From assembly GCA_026984215.1 (NCBI GenBank), contig JALSSO010000096.1, positions 1 through 44,177 of the forward strand: a stretch of DNA of 44,177 bases. Reading direction: 5' to 3'. This document shows positions 18,588-26,934 of the stretch, piece after piece (position 1 is the first letter of the stretch; every line of letters starts with the position of its first letter). The position numbers were made by a program, and so were the translations under genes. Source of the stretch: Gammaproteobacteria bacterium (lineage in GTDB: Bacteria > Pseudomonadota > Gammaproteobacteria > JAJDOJ01). The notes beneath the pieces were generated by a model. That model worked only from the letters and a program-made list of their open reading frames with translations, was not told the origin of the DNA and did no database searches.

Positions 18588-20180
18588 ATGCAGGACGCCA
18601 CGCTCACCGAGATCTTCCTGCGTTTCGGCCTGGCGGCGTTGCTCGGGTTCGCCATCGGGCTGGAGCGTGCGCTCGGGGAAGGCGAAGAGGCGGAGAATCG
18701 TCATACGGGGGTGCGCGACTTCGTGCTCTTCGCCCTCACCGGGGCGTTGGCCGCCTTCATCGCGCTGGAGACGGGATACGACTTTCTGCTGCCGGCGGGT
18801 TTTTTCGGCTTCCTTCTGCTCCTGCTCAGCGGCTACTGGCGGGAGTATCTGCGCGATCGCGACGCCGATCCCGGCATCACCACCGAGGCGGCCGCCATCC
18901 TGGCCTTTCTGCTGGGCGCCCTGGTGGTTCAGGACCTGGCGGGCCCGACGGCGGCCACCTCGGTGGCCATCGCGGTGGGAATCCTCATCCTGGCGGTTCT
19001 GTCCCAGGCCGGCCCCATCGCCGCGTTTCGCCGCCACGTGCGCCGCTTCGAGCTGGACGCGGCGCTCAAGCTCCTGGTGATCAGTTTCATCGTGCTGCCG
19101 ATCCTGCCGCGGGTGTCGCTGGACCGTTACATCGCCCTGCCCCTGGGCGAGGTGCGGGCCGTAGAGCCGGCAAGGGGGCTGGTGGTGGTGGCGACGTCTC
19201 CCGGCGCCGCCCGCCGGACCGGAGAACGGCTGGGCGTCTACGTCGAAGGGGGAGGCTATGTCGGCGAGGCCGAGGTGGCGGCCGCCGGGCCGGAGCGCCT
19301 GCGGCTGCGTCTGCCGCAAGCGGCGCTGGAGCACCTGCGGCCCGGAATGAAGCTGCGCGCGGAATTCGCCCTGCGCCCGCTCTCGGTGATGCTTTCGGCG
19401 ATCCAGCCCTACAAGGTCTGGTTGATCGTGATCCTGGTCTCCTTCGTCAGTTTCATCGGCTATGTCCTGGTGAAGGTGTTCGGAAGCCGGGCGGGGATCG
19501 GGCTGACCGGGTTGGTGGGCGGCCTGGCCTCCAGCACCGCCACCACCCTGAGCTTCGCCCGGCGCAGCCTGGAGTCTCCCGCTCTCAACCGCCACTTCGC
19601 GGTGGCCGTGCTGCTCGCCTCCACCGTGATGTTCCCGCGCCTGTTGATGCAGATCGCGGTGGTGAACCCGGCCCTGATGCTGCGCATGGGGGTGCCGGTG
19701 TTGGTGATGGCCGGCACCGGTTTCGCGCTGGCGGGCTGGTGTTTCGTTCGCGAGCGGCGTGAGGCGCCCGAGTCCGAGGCGCTGACCCTGAGCAACCCCT
19801 TCAGTCTGAAGGCCGCGCTCCAGTTCGCGCTGGTGTTCGCCGTGATTCTCATGATCACGCGGCTGGCCATCGCCTACCTGGGCGACGCCTGGCTCCCCGT
19901 GGTTGCGCTGGTGAGCGGGCTGACCGACGCCGATGCCATCGCCTTCTCGGTGAGCGATGCGCAGCAGGCCGGCCTGATCACCTTGGATTGGGCGGCTTTC
20001 AACGCGGTGCTGGGGGCCATCGCCAACACGTTCATGAAGCTGCTGCTGATCCTGTCGCTGGGTGACCGCGGGTTGTTCAAGAAGCTGGTGGTCCCGGTGG
20101 TGGTGGTCGGGGTCGCCGGGCTGGCCAGCGCGTGGTTGTACTACGACCTGCCCTGGACGTTGGCGCCGGGGGCGGGCTGA
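18588..20180 (+). CDS. MgtC/SapB-DUF4010 membrane protein with an inserted soluble domain
   Basis: The 530-residue membrane protein has an N-terminal MgtC/SapB-like part (LLGFAIGLERALGEGEEAE, about 18-36; GVRDFVLFALTGALAA). The C-terminal DUF4010 part has GIGLTGLVGGLASSTATTLSFARRS and a final membrane bundle. Residues about 185-270 form a soluble, beta-rich insert (GEVRAVEPARGLVVVATSPG ... RPGMKLRAEFALRP) in a loop that is short in usual family members of about 420 residues. Function is unknown; MgtC relatives are linked to Mg2+ limitation and membrane energetics. It is divergent from the pit gene and convergent with the ABC operon. Confidence 0.85.
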   Translation: MQDATLTEIFLRFGLAALLGFAIGLERALGEGEEAENRHTGVRDFVLFALTGALAAFIALETGYDFLLPAGFFGFLLLLLSGYWREYLRDRDADPGITTEAAAILAFLLGALVVQDLAGPTAATSVAIAVGILILAVLSQAGPIAAFRRHVRRFELDAALKLLVISFIVLPILPRVSLDRYIALPLGEVRAVEPARGLVVVATSPGAARRTGERLGVYVEGGGYVGEAEVAAAGPERLRLRLPQAALEHLRPGMKLRAEFALRPLSVMLSAIQPYKVWLIVILVSFVSFIGYVLVKVFGSRAGIGLTGLVGGLASSTATTLSFARRSLESPALNRHFAVAVLLASTVMFPRLLMQIAVVNPALMLRMGVPVLVMAGTGFALAGWCFVRERREAPESEALTLSNPFSLKAALQFALVFAVILMITRLAIAYLGDAWLPVVALVSGLTDADAIAFSVSDAQQAGLITLDWAAFNAVLGAIANTFMKLLLILSLGDRGLFKKLVVPVVVVGVAGLASAWLYYDLPWTLAPGAG

Positions 20181-20198
20181 GGGAGGCGGGGGCAGACC

Positions 20199-20915
20199 TC
20201 AGGATGAGTCCCGCCCGAGGTCCCGCAGCCGCCGCCGCGCCTCCTCCACCGATCCGTCCAGGATCACGCAGCCCCGGTGCATGAGCACCACCCGCGTGGC
20301 GATGTCGAAGGCCTCTTCCCGGTCGTGGGTGACGTAGAGCAGGGTGAAGCCGAGGGCCTCGTGCAGGGCGAGGATTTCCCGGCGCAGACGCAGGTTGAGG
20401 TCCAGGTCCAGGCTGGACAGGGGCTCGTCCATGAGCAACAGGCGCGGCGCGAGCACCAGCGCCCGGGCCAGCGCCACGCGTTGTTGCTGGCCGCCGGAGA
20501 GGGCGGCGGGGCGGCGTTCCTCCAGGCCGCCGAGGCCCACCCGCTCCAACGTTTCCCGGATGCGTCGGGTCCGCTCTGCCCTGGGGACGTGGCGGGCCCT
20601 CAGCCCGAACTCGAGATTGCCGCGCACGGTCAGGTGAGGCCACAGGGCCAGGTCCTGGAAGACCATGCCCAGGTTGCGCGCCTCGGGCGGAACCAGGATC
20701 CGACCTTTCCGGGAGACGGGTTGCCCGCCTAGGAGCACCTGGCCCGTATCGGGCGCCTCGAATCCGGCGATGAGCCGTAGAACGGTGGTCTTGCCGCAAC
20801 CGGAGGGACCGAGAATCACCACCCGCTCGCCGGGCCCGGCGGCGAGCGAGAAGTCGCGCAGGACCGCTTGGCGCCCGTAACGCTTGGAGACCCGCTGGAT
20901 CTCGACGATGTTCAT
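20199..20915 (-). CDS. ABC transporter ATP-binding protein, Fe3+/spermidine-type importer
   Basis: The 238-residue ATPase drives the importer encoded upstream. Walker A is GPSGCGKTT (about 36-44), the Q-loop is in GMVFQDLALWPH, the signature is LSGGQQQRVALARAL, Walker B is LLLMDEP, and the switch His is in YVTHDREEA. It lacks the long C-terminal regulatory domain of MalK/PotA types. Its start overlaps the permease stop by four bases. It is the last gene of a three-gene minus-strand operon. Confidence 0.93.
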   Translation of the reverse strand: MNIVEIQRVSKRYGRQAVLRDFSLAAGPGERVVILGPSGCGKTTVLRLIAGFEAPDTGQVLLGGQPVSRKGRILVPPEARNLGMVFQDLALWPHLTVRGNLEFGLRARHVPRAERTRRIRETLERVGLGGLEERRPAALSGGQQQRVALARALVLAPRLLLMDEPLSSLDLDLNLRLRREILALHEALGFTLLYVTHDREEAFDIATRVVLMHRGCVILDGSVEEARRRLRDLGRDSS

Positions 20916-22507
20916 GGATCCTGCAGGTCACGGCCCAGCCGCGGCACCAGCGCGAGCAGGGCCAGAGGGAGCACGCTTGCGGCGATCATGAGGGTGCACA
21001 GGGCGGCGATGAGTGCCGGCTCGCCGTTGGCCATGAGGGTGAAGATGCGCACCGGCAGGGTGTCGTGGCCGGGCGGATAGACCAGCATGGTGATGTCGGT
21101 GTCGCGCAACGAGAACAGATAGCCCACCAGCCAGGCGGCCGCCAGACCGCGGCGGGCCAGGGGGGCGACGATCAGGGCCATGCGCCTCGCCCAGCCCGCA
21201 CCGGCCACCTGGGCCGCCTCCTCCATGGAGGCCGGGATGAGGCCGAGCTGGGTGGCGGAGATGCGGCTGGTGAGTGCAGTGTACTTGGCCAGGTAGCCCA
21301 GCACGATGATGGCGGGCGTGGCATAGACGAGATTCGTCCAGGGGGTGTTCCATAGGCTGATCAGACCGATGCCGATCACCGTGCCGGGCAGGGCGAACAG
21401 GAACAGGGTCATGGAATCCACCGCTCGCCAGACCGCCAGCGCCCGGGTCTGGACCAGGTAGCCGGTCAGGAAACCGATGGCGGTGAGCAGCGTGGCCCCG
21501 ATGCCTGCGTAGACCAGGCTTCTCAGCAGGCTGTCGCCGGCGTGGCGCAGGGCTTCCTGGTAGGCCGCCACCTCGGCCGACTGCGCCACCAGCGCGCCGA
21601 TGGGTACCAGCACCAGGGCAACGGCCAAGCCTGCGGTGGCCGCGGCCCATGCCATGCGCCCCGCCCCCAGCCCGATACGCGGCAGGCCCCGTTCGAGGCC
21701 GCTCAGACGCAGCTGTCCCGCGCGCCCGCGCAGGGAGGCGGCCTCCATGAGCAGAAGCACCAGGGTGACGCCGGCCATCGGTGCGGCGGCGGCCGTGGCG
21801 GCCTGGAAGTCGTAGAACGCCGAGAATTGCACGAAGCTCTCGACCGGAAAGACGTCATAACGCAAAAAAGTGGGCACGCCGAACTCGCCGAAGCTCAGCA
21901 GGAACACCAGCACGGCCGCCAGCGCGATTCCCGGCAAGATGAGTGGCACAGTGATGCCCCGCAGCACCGTCGGCCACGGGGCCAGGAGCCGTGCGGCCTC
22001 CTCGAGTCGGGGGTCCACCGTGCGCAGGAAGATCATCGTCAGCAGCATGGGGATCGGCAGGAAAACCGCGCTCAGCACCAGAACGCAGCCGGGAAGGCCG
22101 AACAGCCATTGTGCGGTGGCCCGTGCGATGCCCGGCCCGGCCATCCCGGCGAGCAGGCCATCCGGCCCCAGCAGATCGGCCCAGGAGACCGCGAGCACGT
22201 AGGGCGGCAGGAGCAGGGGCACCGCAAACAGCCCGGTGTACAAACGTCGGCCGGGCAGATCGGTCTTGCCGAGCAGCAGTCCCAGCGGCACGCCTGCGAT
22301 CAGTGTCAGCCCGGTCACCAGCGCGGCCAGCACCAGGCTGTGTTCCATGAGGGCCCACTGATGTGCCGAGCCCAGAAGGCCCCGGTAGGCGGCCAGACTC
22401 CAGCGGTCGTCGTTGCGCAGGCTGCGCAGAAGCATGGACAGCACCGGGAGCATGCCGCTGACGAAGACCAGCAGCGCGGTCAGTGCGAGGACGAAGCGTC
22501 GGCTCAC
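20912..22507 (-). CDS. ABC transporter permease, FbpB-like double-length
   Basis: The 531-residue inner-membrane protein carries two copies of the binding-protein-dependent permease domain, as in FbpB/SfuB and related permeases. EAA-type loops can be seen in DPRLEEAARLLAPWPTVLRGITVPL (first half) and ASMEEAAQVAGAGWARRMALIV (second half). It overlaps the ATPase and binding-protein genes by four bases at each end, indicating one transcript with coupled translation. Confidence 0.92.
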   Translation of the reverse strand: MSRRFVLALTALLVFVSGMLPVLSMLLRSLRNDDRWSLAAYRGLLGSAHQWALMEHSLVLAALVTGLTLIAGVPLGLLLGKTDLPGRRLYTGLFAVPLLLPPYVLAVSWADLLGPDGLLAGMAGPGIARATAQWLFGLPGCVLVLSAVFLPIPMLLTMIFLRTVDPRLEEAARLLAPWPTVLRGITVPLILPGIALAAVLVFLLSFGEFGVPTFLRYDVFPVESFVQFSAFYDFQAATAAAAPMAGVTLVLLLMEAASLRGRAGQLRLSGLERGLPRIGLGAGRMAWAAATAGLAVALVLVPIGALVAQSAEVAAYQEALRHAGDSLLRSLVYAGIGATLLTAIGFLTGYLVQTRALAVWRAVDSMTLFLFALPGTVIGIGLISLWNTPWTNLVYATPAIIVLGYLAKYTALTSRISATQLGLIPASMEEAAQVAGAGWARRMALIVAPLARRGLAAAWLVGYLFSLRDTDITMLVYPPGHDTLPVRIFTLMANGEPALIAALCTLMIAASVLPLALLALVPRLGRDLQDP

Positions 22508-23535
22508 AGCCCCAGCCAGCTTCGCAACAGGGGCTGGATCTCGGTGAGCTTGCGGGCCACGTCGGCGTAGTGCACCGGCATGACCCGAATGTGGTCCAGG
22601 GGCTTGAGCTCGGGAGGCCCCTGGACGCCGGGGTGCAAGGGGATCTGGGCGCAGTCGGCCAGGGCAAGCTTGCGTTCGGTCTGTGGGGAGAGCAGGTAGT
22701 CGATGAGCCTGCGGGCCGCCTCCGGGTGCGGGGCGCCGCGAATGAGCACCGCGGCGTTGGGGACGATGAATGCACCGAGTCCACCCGGCTCCTGGTCTGG
22801 ATAGACCAGGAATACCGGTTTGCCGTGGCGCATGCGGTTGACCGCATCGTCGCTGTCCACCAGGGCGAAGGCGTAACGCCCTGCCGAGACGAAGTCCGCG
22901 CTCTCACCGTTGCTGCTGGAGATGGCTATCTGGTTGCGCTTGAGGCCCTCCAGAAAGGCGCGGCCCTGGGCGTCGCCCCAGATCGTGAACAGTGCCGCGA
23001 TCTCCGCCGTGGTGGTGCCGAACAGGGGATTGGCGATGACCGCCCGCCCGTTCCAGCGCGGGTCGGTGTAGTCCCGCACGCCGTGCGGCGGATCCTTCAC
23101 CGCCTCGTGGACGATGAACACCCGCGCCCGGGCCGAGAACCCGGACCAGTACCCCTGCGGGTCTCGGAACATCGGGGGAATGGTCCGGGCGTTGGGCGAG
23201 ACATAGGGCGCCGCGATGCCGCGTTGCTTCAGCACCTCGGCGCGGATGGGCTCGTTGGCCCAGTACACGTCGGCCTGGGGATTGTCCTTCTCGGCGATGA
23301 GGCGGTTCATGGCACCGGTGCTCTTGGTCTCCTCGGTGTCGTAGACGGCCTGCACGCGGATACCCGTCTCGCGCTCGAAATCCTGCAGGATCGGCTCGGA
23401 GAACACCTGGTCTTCGGAGACGTAGACCACCACCGTGGGATGTACCGTGGGTACGCGGGCTCGTTGCCAGAGGACGATCCCCGCCACGACCGCCGTGACG
23501 AGCAATGCGATGGAGGCGAACCGTTTCATGGTCAT
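22504..23535 (-). CDS. ABC transporter substrate-binding protein, family 1
   Basis: The 343-residue periplasmic or membrane-anchored protein has an N-terminal hydrophobic segment (RFASIALLVTAVVAGIVLW) without a lipobox Cys. The mature part begins VVVYVSEDQVFSEPILQDFE, typical of Fe3+-type binding proteins. GAGGAG precedes the ATG. The tandem Tyr iron ligands of FbpA are not obvious; the matching region reads YAFALVDSDDAVN. The substrate may therefore be another anion, a phosphonate or a thiamine-like compound. It is the first gene of the operon. Confidence 0.88.
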   Translation of the reverse strand: MTMKRFASIALLVTAVVAGIVLWQRARVPTVHPTVVVYVSEDQVFSEPILQDFERETGIRVQAVYDTEETKSTGAMNRLIAEKDNPQADVYWANEPIRAEVLKQRGIAAPYVSPNARTIPPMFRDPQGYWSGFSARARVFIVHEAVKDPPHGVRDYTDPRWNGRAVIANPLFGTTTAEIAALFTIWGDAQGRAFLEGLKRNQIAISSSNGESADFVSAGRYAFALVDSDDAVNRMRHGKPVFLVYPDQEPGGLGAFIVPNAAVLIRGAPHPEAARRLIDYLLSPQTERKLALADCAQIPLHPGVQGPPELKPLDHIRVMPVHYADVARKLTEIQPLLRSWLGL

Positions 23536-23731
23536 GGACTCCTCGACACGTTTCGTACAGCGCTGGTTTTCCTCGCTCCGCTACAGGGCGCGCCGGGCGG
23601 ATCCTCAGGGCGGCGGGGTGGGGTGGCTCTGCGAACGGCCGCAGCACGGCGGCCGGGACCCCATGGATCTTCCAGTTGTCGGACCGAGGGCGTGCGGCCG
23701 GCGTCGGTGAGCCGGGACAGGCCCGGTCGCC

Positions 23732-24238
23732 TCAGCCGCCGCGGCTGACGTTCACGCCCAGGCCGTAGACCAGTTCACCGCCGAACCACGCCGTGGTCAG
23801 GATCAGGAACAGGACGCCCAGCCCCGTGGCCCAGGTGAGCCAGGCGAGCTTCGGGCAGCGGCAGTCGCGCGCGAACCACCACCCGTTCCAGGCCGCCAGC
23901 GCGGTGAGCAGGACGGCGCTCGTGATACCCAGCTCCTCATGGGTCTCCAGCCTGTTCTCGGAGAAGCCGAGCTCGATCGCTTTGTCCATCGCGAGGTCAC
24001 CGAACACGGCAGCGGCCACGGCCCCCAGGGCGGCCAGAATCAGCAGCGAAAGCCCGGATGCGGCCGGGCAGCTGCGCTCGAAGATCGAACCGCCCCGCAA
24101 CAGGGCGGCGAGCTGAAACAGCAGCCCCACGGGCAGCAGCGCCAGCGGGAAGTGCACGAGCATCGGGTGGATGTGGGCGATATCGATCACGGGCGGCGCC
24201 TCCGACGATGGTTTGTTGCAATCGTTAGCATCGGCCAT
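23732..24238 (-). CDS. DUF2231 membrane protein
   Basis: The 168-residue protein has four predicted membrane segments and the family motif HPMLVHFPLALLPVGLLF near residues 25-42. A Cys pair, ARDCRCPK, lies between the third and fourth segments. DUF2231 proteins are often near cytochrome or redox genes, but their role is unknown. The start at 24238 (MADANDCNK) is the first ATG; an upstream GTG at 24253 is possible. It is divergent from the mrp/mbx-like operon. Confidence 0.8.
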   Translation of the reverse strand: MADANDCNKPSSEAPPVIDIAHIHPMLVHFPLALLPVGLLFQLAALLRGGSIFERSCPAASGLSLLILAALGAVAAAVFGDLAMDKAIELGFSENRLETHEELGITSAVLLTALAAWNGWWFARDCRCPKLAWLTWATGLGVLFLILTTAWFGGELVYGLGVNVSRGG

Positions 24239-24348
24239 GCGAGGCGCCTGCACAACCCGGTAGCACCACGCCCCGGTCGATTTGGCCGCGGCCGCCGCGG
24301 GACAATGGGGCTCCGTGACCGGCGCTTGATCTGGCGCACTGGAAAGCC

Positions 24349-24376
24349 TTGCATTCGGTGGGCGACGCCCTAGACT
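24349..24376 (+). promoter_or_regulatory. candidate promoter of the mrp/mbx-like operon
   Basis: TTGCAT (24349-24354), a 16-base spacer, TAGACT (24371-24376), 60 bases before the first gene. The hexamers are only moderate matches. It is the only reasonable pair seen in the divergent region. Confidence 0.4.
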
Positions 24377-24435
24377 TGCCAGCCTGACGCATCACGGCAG
24401 GGGAAGCCGGGCACGCGCCGAGTGGAGCCGATTCG

Positions 24436-24948
24436 ATGACCGAAGCCTCGTCCCGGATGCCGCAGTACGCCGTGAGTTTCGCCGCCGGCATGCTGCTCTG
24501 GGTCCTGCTCACCGGCACGCTGCAGGGGCAGGAGCTGTGGGCTGGCGTGCTGGTGGTGGGCGTGACCACGGCGCTTGCCGGCCCGCGCCTGGAGATCCTC
24601 GCCGGGGTACGGCTGGTGCCTGGGGCGGCGGTCTCGCTGGTGACCTATCTCGGATACTTCTTCTATGCCCTGGCGCGGGCCAACCTGGACGTGGCCCGAC
24701 GCGTGCTGACGCCCTCGCTGCCCATCCGCCCGGCGGTGGTGGAGGTGCGCACCGCGCTGACCTCGCGCCTGGGGCGGCTGCTGCTGGCCAACAGCATCAC
24801 CCTGACCCCCGGCACGCTGTCGGTGGACGTGCGCGGCGACCGGATCCTGGTCCACTGGATCGACGCCTCCCCCGGCACCGATCTGGAGTCGGCCACGGGC
24901 GCCATCGCCGCCGGCTTCGAGCGCCACATCCGGGGGTTTCTGCGATGA
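24436..24948 (+). CDS. MrpE/MbxA-like antiporter subunit
   Basis: The 170-residue protein opens the respiratory operon. It has two or three N-terminal membrane helices, then a soluble domain with ANSITLTPGTLSVDVRGDRILVHWID, the strongest MrpE signature. MrpE is a small subunit of the multi-subunit Na+/H+ antiporter and corresponds to MbhA/MbxA of archaeal complexes. The stop overlaps the next start by four bases (ATGA). Confidence 0.9.
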   Translation: MTEASSRMPQYAVSFAAGMLLWVLLTGTLQGQELWAGVLVVGVTTALAGPRLEILAGVRLVPGAAVSLVTYLGYFFYALARANLDVARRVLTPSLPIRPAVVEVRTALTSRLGRLLLANSITLTPGTLSVDVRGDRILVHWIDASPGTDLESATGAIAAGFERHIRGFLR

Positions 24949-25205
24949 ACGCCGTGGAGATCGCCGCCGCCGTACTCCTGTGCGCCGCCGTGGCGCTGGG
25001 GCTGGTGCGACTGGTCATCGGCCCCACCAACCCGGACCGTTTCGTGAGCGCCGATCTGCTTTCGGTGGTGACCACGGTGAGCCTGGCGGGGTTGGCGGCG
25101 GTGTTCGACAGCCCCCTGTACCTGGACGTGGCCATGATCTACGGGGTGTTGTCCTTCGTGGGCACGGTGGCCCTGGCCCGGGTCGTGGAGGGCAACCGTT
25201 CGTGA
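24945..25205 (+). CDS. MrpF/MbxB-like antiporter subunit
   Basis: The 86-residue protein has three membrane helices and the MrpF motif GPTNPDRFVSADLLS at about 26-40 (the family has GP...DR..A.D). It corresponds to MbhB/MbxB. The ATG overlaps the mrpE-like stop, and the TGA shares one base with the next ATG, so translation is tightly coupled. Confidence 0.9.
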   Translation: MNAVEIAAAVLLCAAVALGLVRLVIGPTNPDRFVSADLLSVVTTVSLAGLAAVFDSPLYLDVAMIYGVLSFVGTVALARVVEGNRS

Positions 25206-25522
25206 TGCGATGGATCGGCGATCTGTTCCTGTTGGTGGGCGCGGCGTTCGCCTTCCTCGGCGCGTTGGGGCTGATCCGTATGCCCGATGTGTTCAACCGG
25301 ATCCAGACGGGCACCAAGGCGGTGACCCTGGGCGCGCTGTGTTTCCTGGCGGGCATCGGATTCCTGCACCCCCAGTGGTGGACCAAGCTGGTGATCATCG
25401 GCGGCTTCCTCCTGGTCACCAGTCCGGTGAGCTCCTCGGCTCTGGCCCGGGCCTTCCTGATCGCCGGCGTGCGGCCCTGGCGGGCGCCCGAGGACCGCGA
25501 CTCGACGCTGGAGGAGGGCTGA
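25205..25522 (+). CDS. MrpG/MbxC-like antiporter subunit
   Basis: The 105-residue protein has three membrane helices and the MrpG signature LGALGLIRMPDVFNRIQTGTKAVTLG (two parts, about 17-42). It is a small antiporter subunit matching MbhC/MbxC. The start at 25205 is set by the one-base overlap with the mrpF-like stop and by the family N-terminus. Confidence 0.9.
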   Translation: MRWIGDLFLLVGAAFAFLGALGLIRMPDVFNRIQTGTKAVTLGALCFLAGIGFLHPQWWTKLVIIGGFLLVTSPVSSSALARAFLIAGVRPWRAPEDRDSTLEEG

Positions 25523-25524
25523 GC

Positions 25525-25818
25525 ATGTATTGGATCACGGTGCTCGTGGTGGCGGTCATGGTGTTGTCGGCCCTGGCGGTGCTGCTCCTGCCCAATCTAC
25601 TGGCCGCGGTGGCCGCGTCCTCGGTGGTCTCCCTCGCCCTGTCGGTGGTGTTCGTGATCGTGCGCGCCCCGGACGTTGCCATGACCGAGGCGGCCGTGGG
25701 GGCGGGTCTGAGTGGCGTGATCCTGGTGCTGGCCTTGCGCCGGCTGGGGTTGTGGGGGCTGGGCGACGACAACCGCCCGCAGCCCGAGCGGTTCTCGGGG
25801 ACGGGGGACGATGCGTAA
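25525..25818 (+). CDS. MbxD-like subunit (MbhD/DUF4040 domain)
   Basis: The 97-residue protein has three membrane helices. VRAPDVAMTEAAVGAGLSGV (about 44-63) is the MbhD/DUF4040 hallmark, equivalent to part of the MrpA C-terminal region. In group-4 hydrogenases and MBX it is a separate subunit, as here. It overlaps the next gene by eight bases. Confidence 0.88.
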   Translation: MYWITVLVVAVMVLSALAVLLLPNLLAAVAASSVVSLALSVVFVIVRAPDVAMTEAAVGAGLSGVILVLALRRLGLWGLGDDNRPQPERFSGTGDDA

Positions 25819-26506
25819 CTTCACCTCGCTGTTGTTCGCCGGGGGGCTGGGCTTCTTCCTGCTCGTGCTGGCCGCCGATCTGCCCCTGGGGGCGCCGCCG
25901 ATGCTGGCGGGGCAGGGGGTCCTCGCCGAGGGGGCGGCGGCCACCGGCGCCGCCAATCTGGTCACCGCGGTGGTGCTCGCCTACCGTGGCATCGACACCC
26001 TGGGTGAGCTGTCCATCCTGTTCGCGGCCGCCGCCGGCGTGGGGCTCGTCCTGGGCCGGGCGCGCCGCCGGCCGGATGCGGAGGCCGACCCCGAGGGGGG
26101 CTTCATCCTGCTGGCCGCGGCGGACCTGCTCTTCCCGCTGCTGGTGATCGTGGGGCTCTACATCGTCCTGCACGGGCATCTGACGCCGGGCGGGGGGTTC
26201 CAGGGCGGCGTGGTGCTCGCGGCGGCCTTCTTCCTGCCGCTGCTGGGCCGGCCCCGGAACGCCCTGGATCACGCCGTGATCGGCTGGATCGAGGGGCTGG
26301 CCGGGGCCGTGTTCGTCGGCATCGGCCTGTGGGCCCTGGCCGCCCGCGGCGAGTTCCTCGCGCCGCTGCTGGGCAAGGGGACCCTGGGCGCCCTGTTCTC
26401 CGCCGGCACCCTGCCGCTGCTGTACATCGCCGTGGGGCTGAAGGTGGGCGCGGAGATCGCCGGGCTCATGAGCACCCTGCAGGAGACGGAGGCCGCCGGG
26501 TCATGA
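25811..26506 (+). CDS. MrpB/MbxF-like subunit with an MbhE-like N-terminal part
   Basis: The 231-residue protein has an N-terminal 85 residues (GAANLVTAVVLAYRGIDTLGE) resembling MbhE, the extreme C-terminus of MrpA. Residues about 100-225 are MrpB, with the motif LYIVLHGHLTPGGGFQGGVV. It therefore combines two archaeal subunits. The broken line of polar GHLTPGGGFQGG residues is part of the proposed ion path in Mrp complexes. It overlaps the mrpC-like gene by four bases. Confidence 0.88.
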   Translation: MRNFTSLLFAGGLGFFLLVLAADLPLGAPPMLAGQGVLAEGAAATGAANLVTAVVLAYRGIDTLGELSILFAAAAGVGLVLGRARRRPDAEADPEGGFILLAAADLLFPLLVIVGLYIVLHGHLTPGGGFQGGVVLAAAFFLPLLGRPRNALDHAVIGWIEGLAGAVFVGIGLWALAARGEFLAPLLGKGTLGALFSAGTLPLLYIAVGLKVGAEIAGLMSTLQETEAAGS

Positions 26507-26934
26507 GCCTGCCTCCGTTGGAGATCGTCCTGTATGCGGGGGCCGTGAGCCTGCTCATCATCGGCTTGGCGGGCTTGGTGATGAGCGAGCATCTGGTGCG
26601 CCTGGTGCTGGCCCTGGGGGTGGCCGAGGCGGGGGGGAACCTGCTGCTGGTGCTGACCGGTTTCCGGCAGGGGGCGGTGGCCCCGATCCTGCTCGGCGCG
26701 GCGCCTTCGGGGCCCATGGTGGACCCCATCCCCCAGGCGCTGGTGCTCACCGCCATCGTCATCGGGGTGGGCGTCCAGGCCCTGGCCTTGGCCCTGGTGC
26801 TGCGGGTGCGCCGCGCCTACGGCACTGTGCACATGAGCGCGTTGCGCGCGCGGCTCGTGGAGGACCTGGACGAGGCGGCCGGGCTGCCTCCGGAAGGCAG
26901 CCGCGAGGCACCGGGTGTGGAGCGGCCGGTATGA
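26503..26934 (+). CDS. MrpC/MbxG-like subunit (NuoK type)
   Basis: The 143-residue NuoK/MrpC homolog has three membrane helices (LLIIGLAGLVMSEHLVRLVLALGVAEAG) and the family's DPIPQALVLTAIVIGVGVQALAL segment. The Glu in LGVAEAGGN lies in a membrane helix, as needed for proton transfer in NuoK. An extra hydrophilic tail of about 40 residues follows the last helix. It overlaps the mrpD-like gene by four bases. Confidence 0.9.
   Translation: MSLPPLEIVLYAGAVSLLIIGLAGLVMSEHLVRLVLALGVAEAGGNLLLVLTGFRQGAVAPILLGAAPSGPMVDPIPQALVLTAIVIGVGVQALALALVLRVRRAYGTVHMSALRARLVEDLDEAAGLPPEGSREAPGVERPV

Noticed and set aside
16613-18655. A 680-codon minus-strand frame over the Pit gene
   Set aside because: Another frame of the same strand. 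The Pit protein at 16765-18342 has unmistakable motifs.
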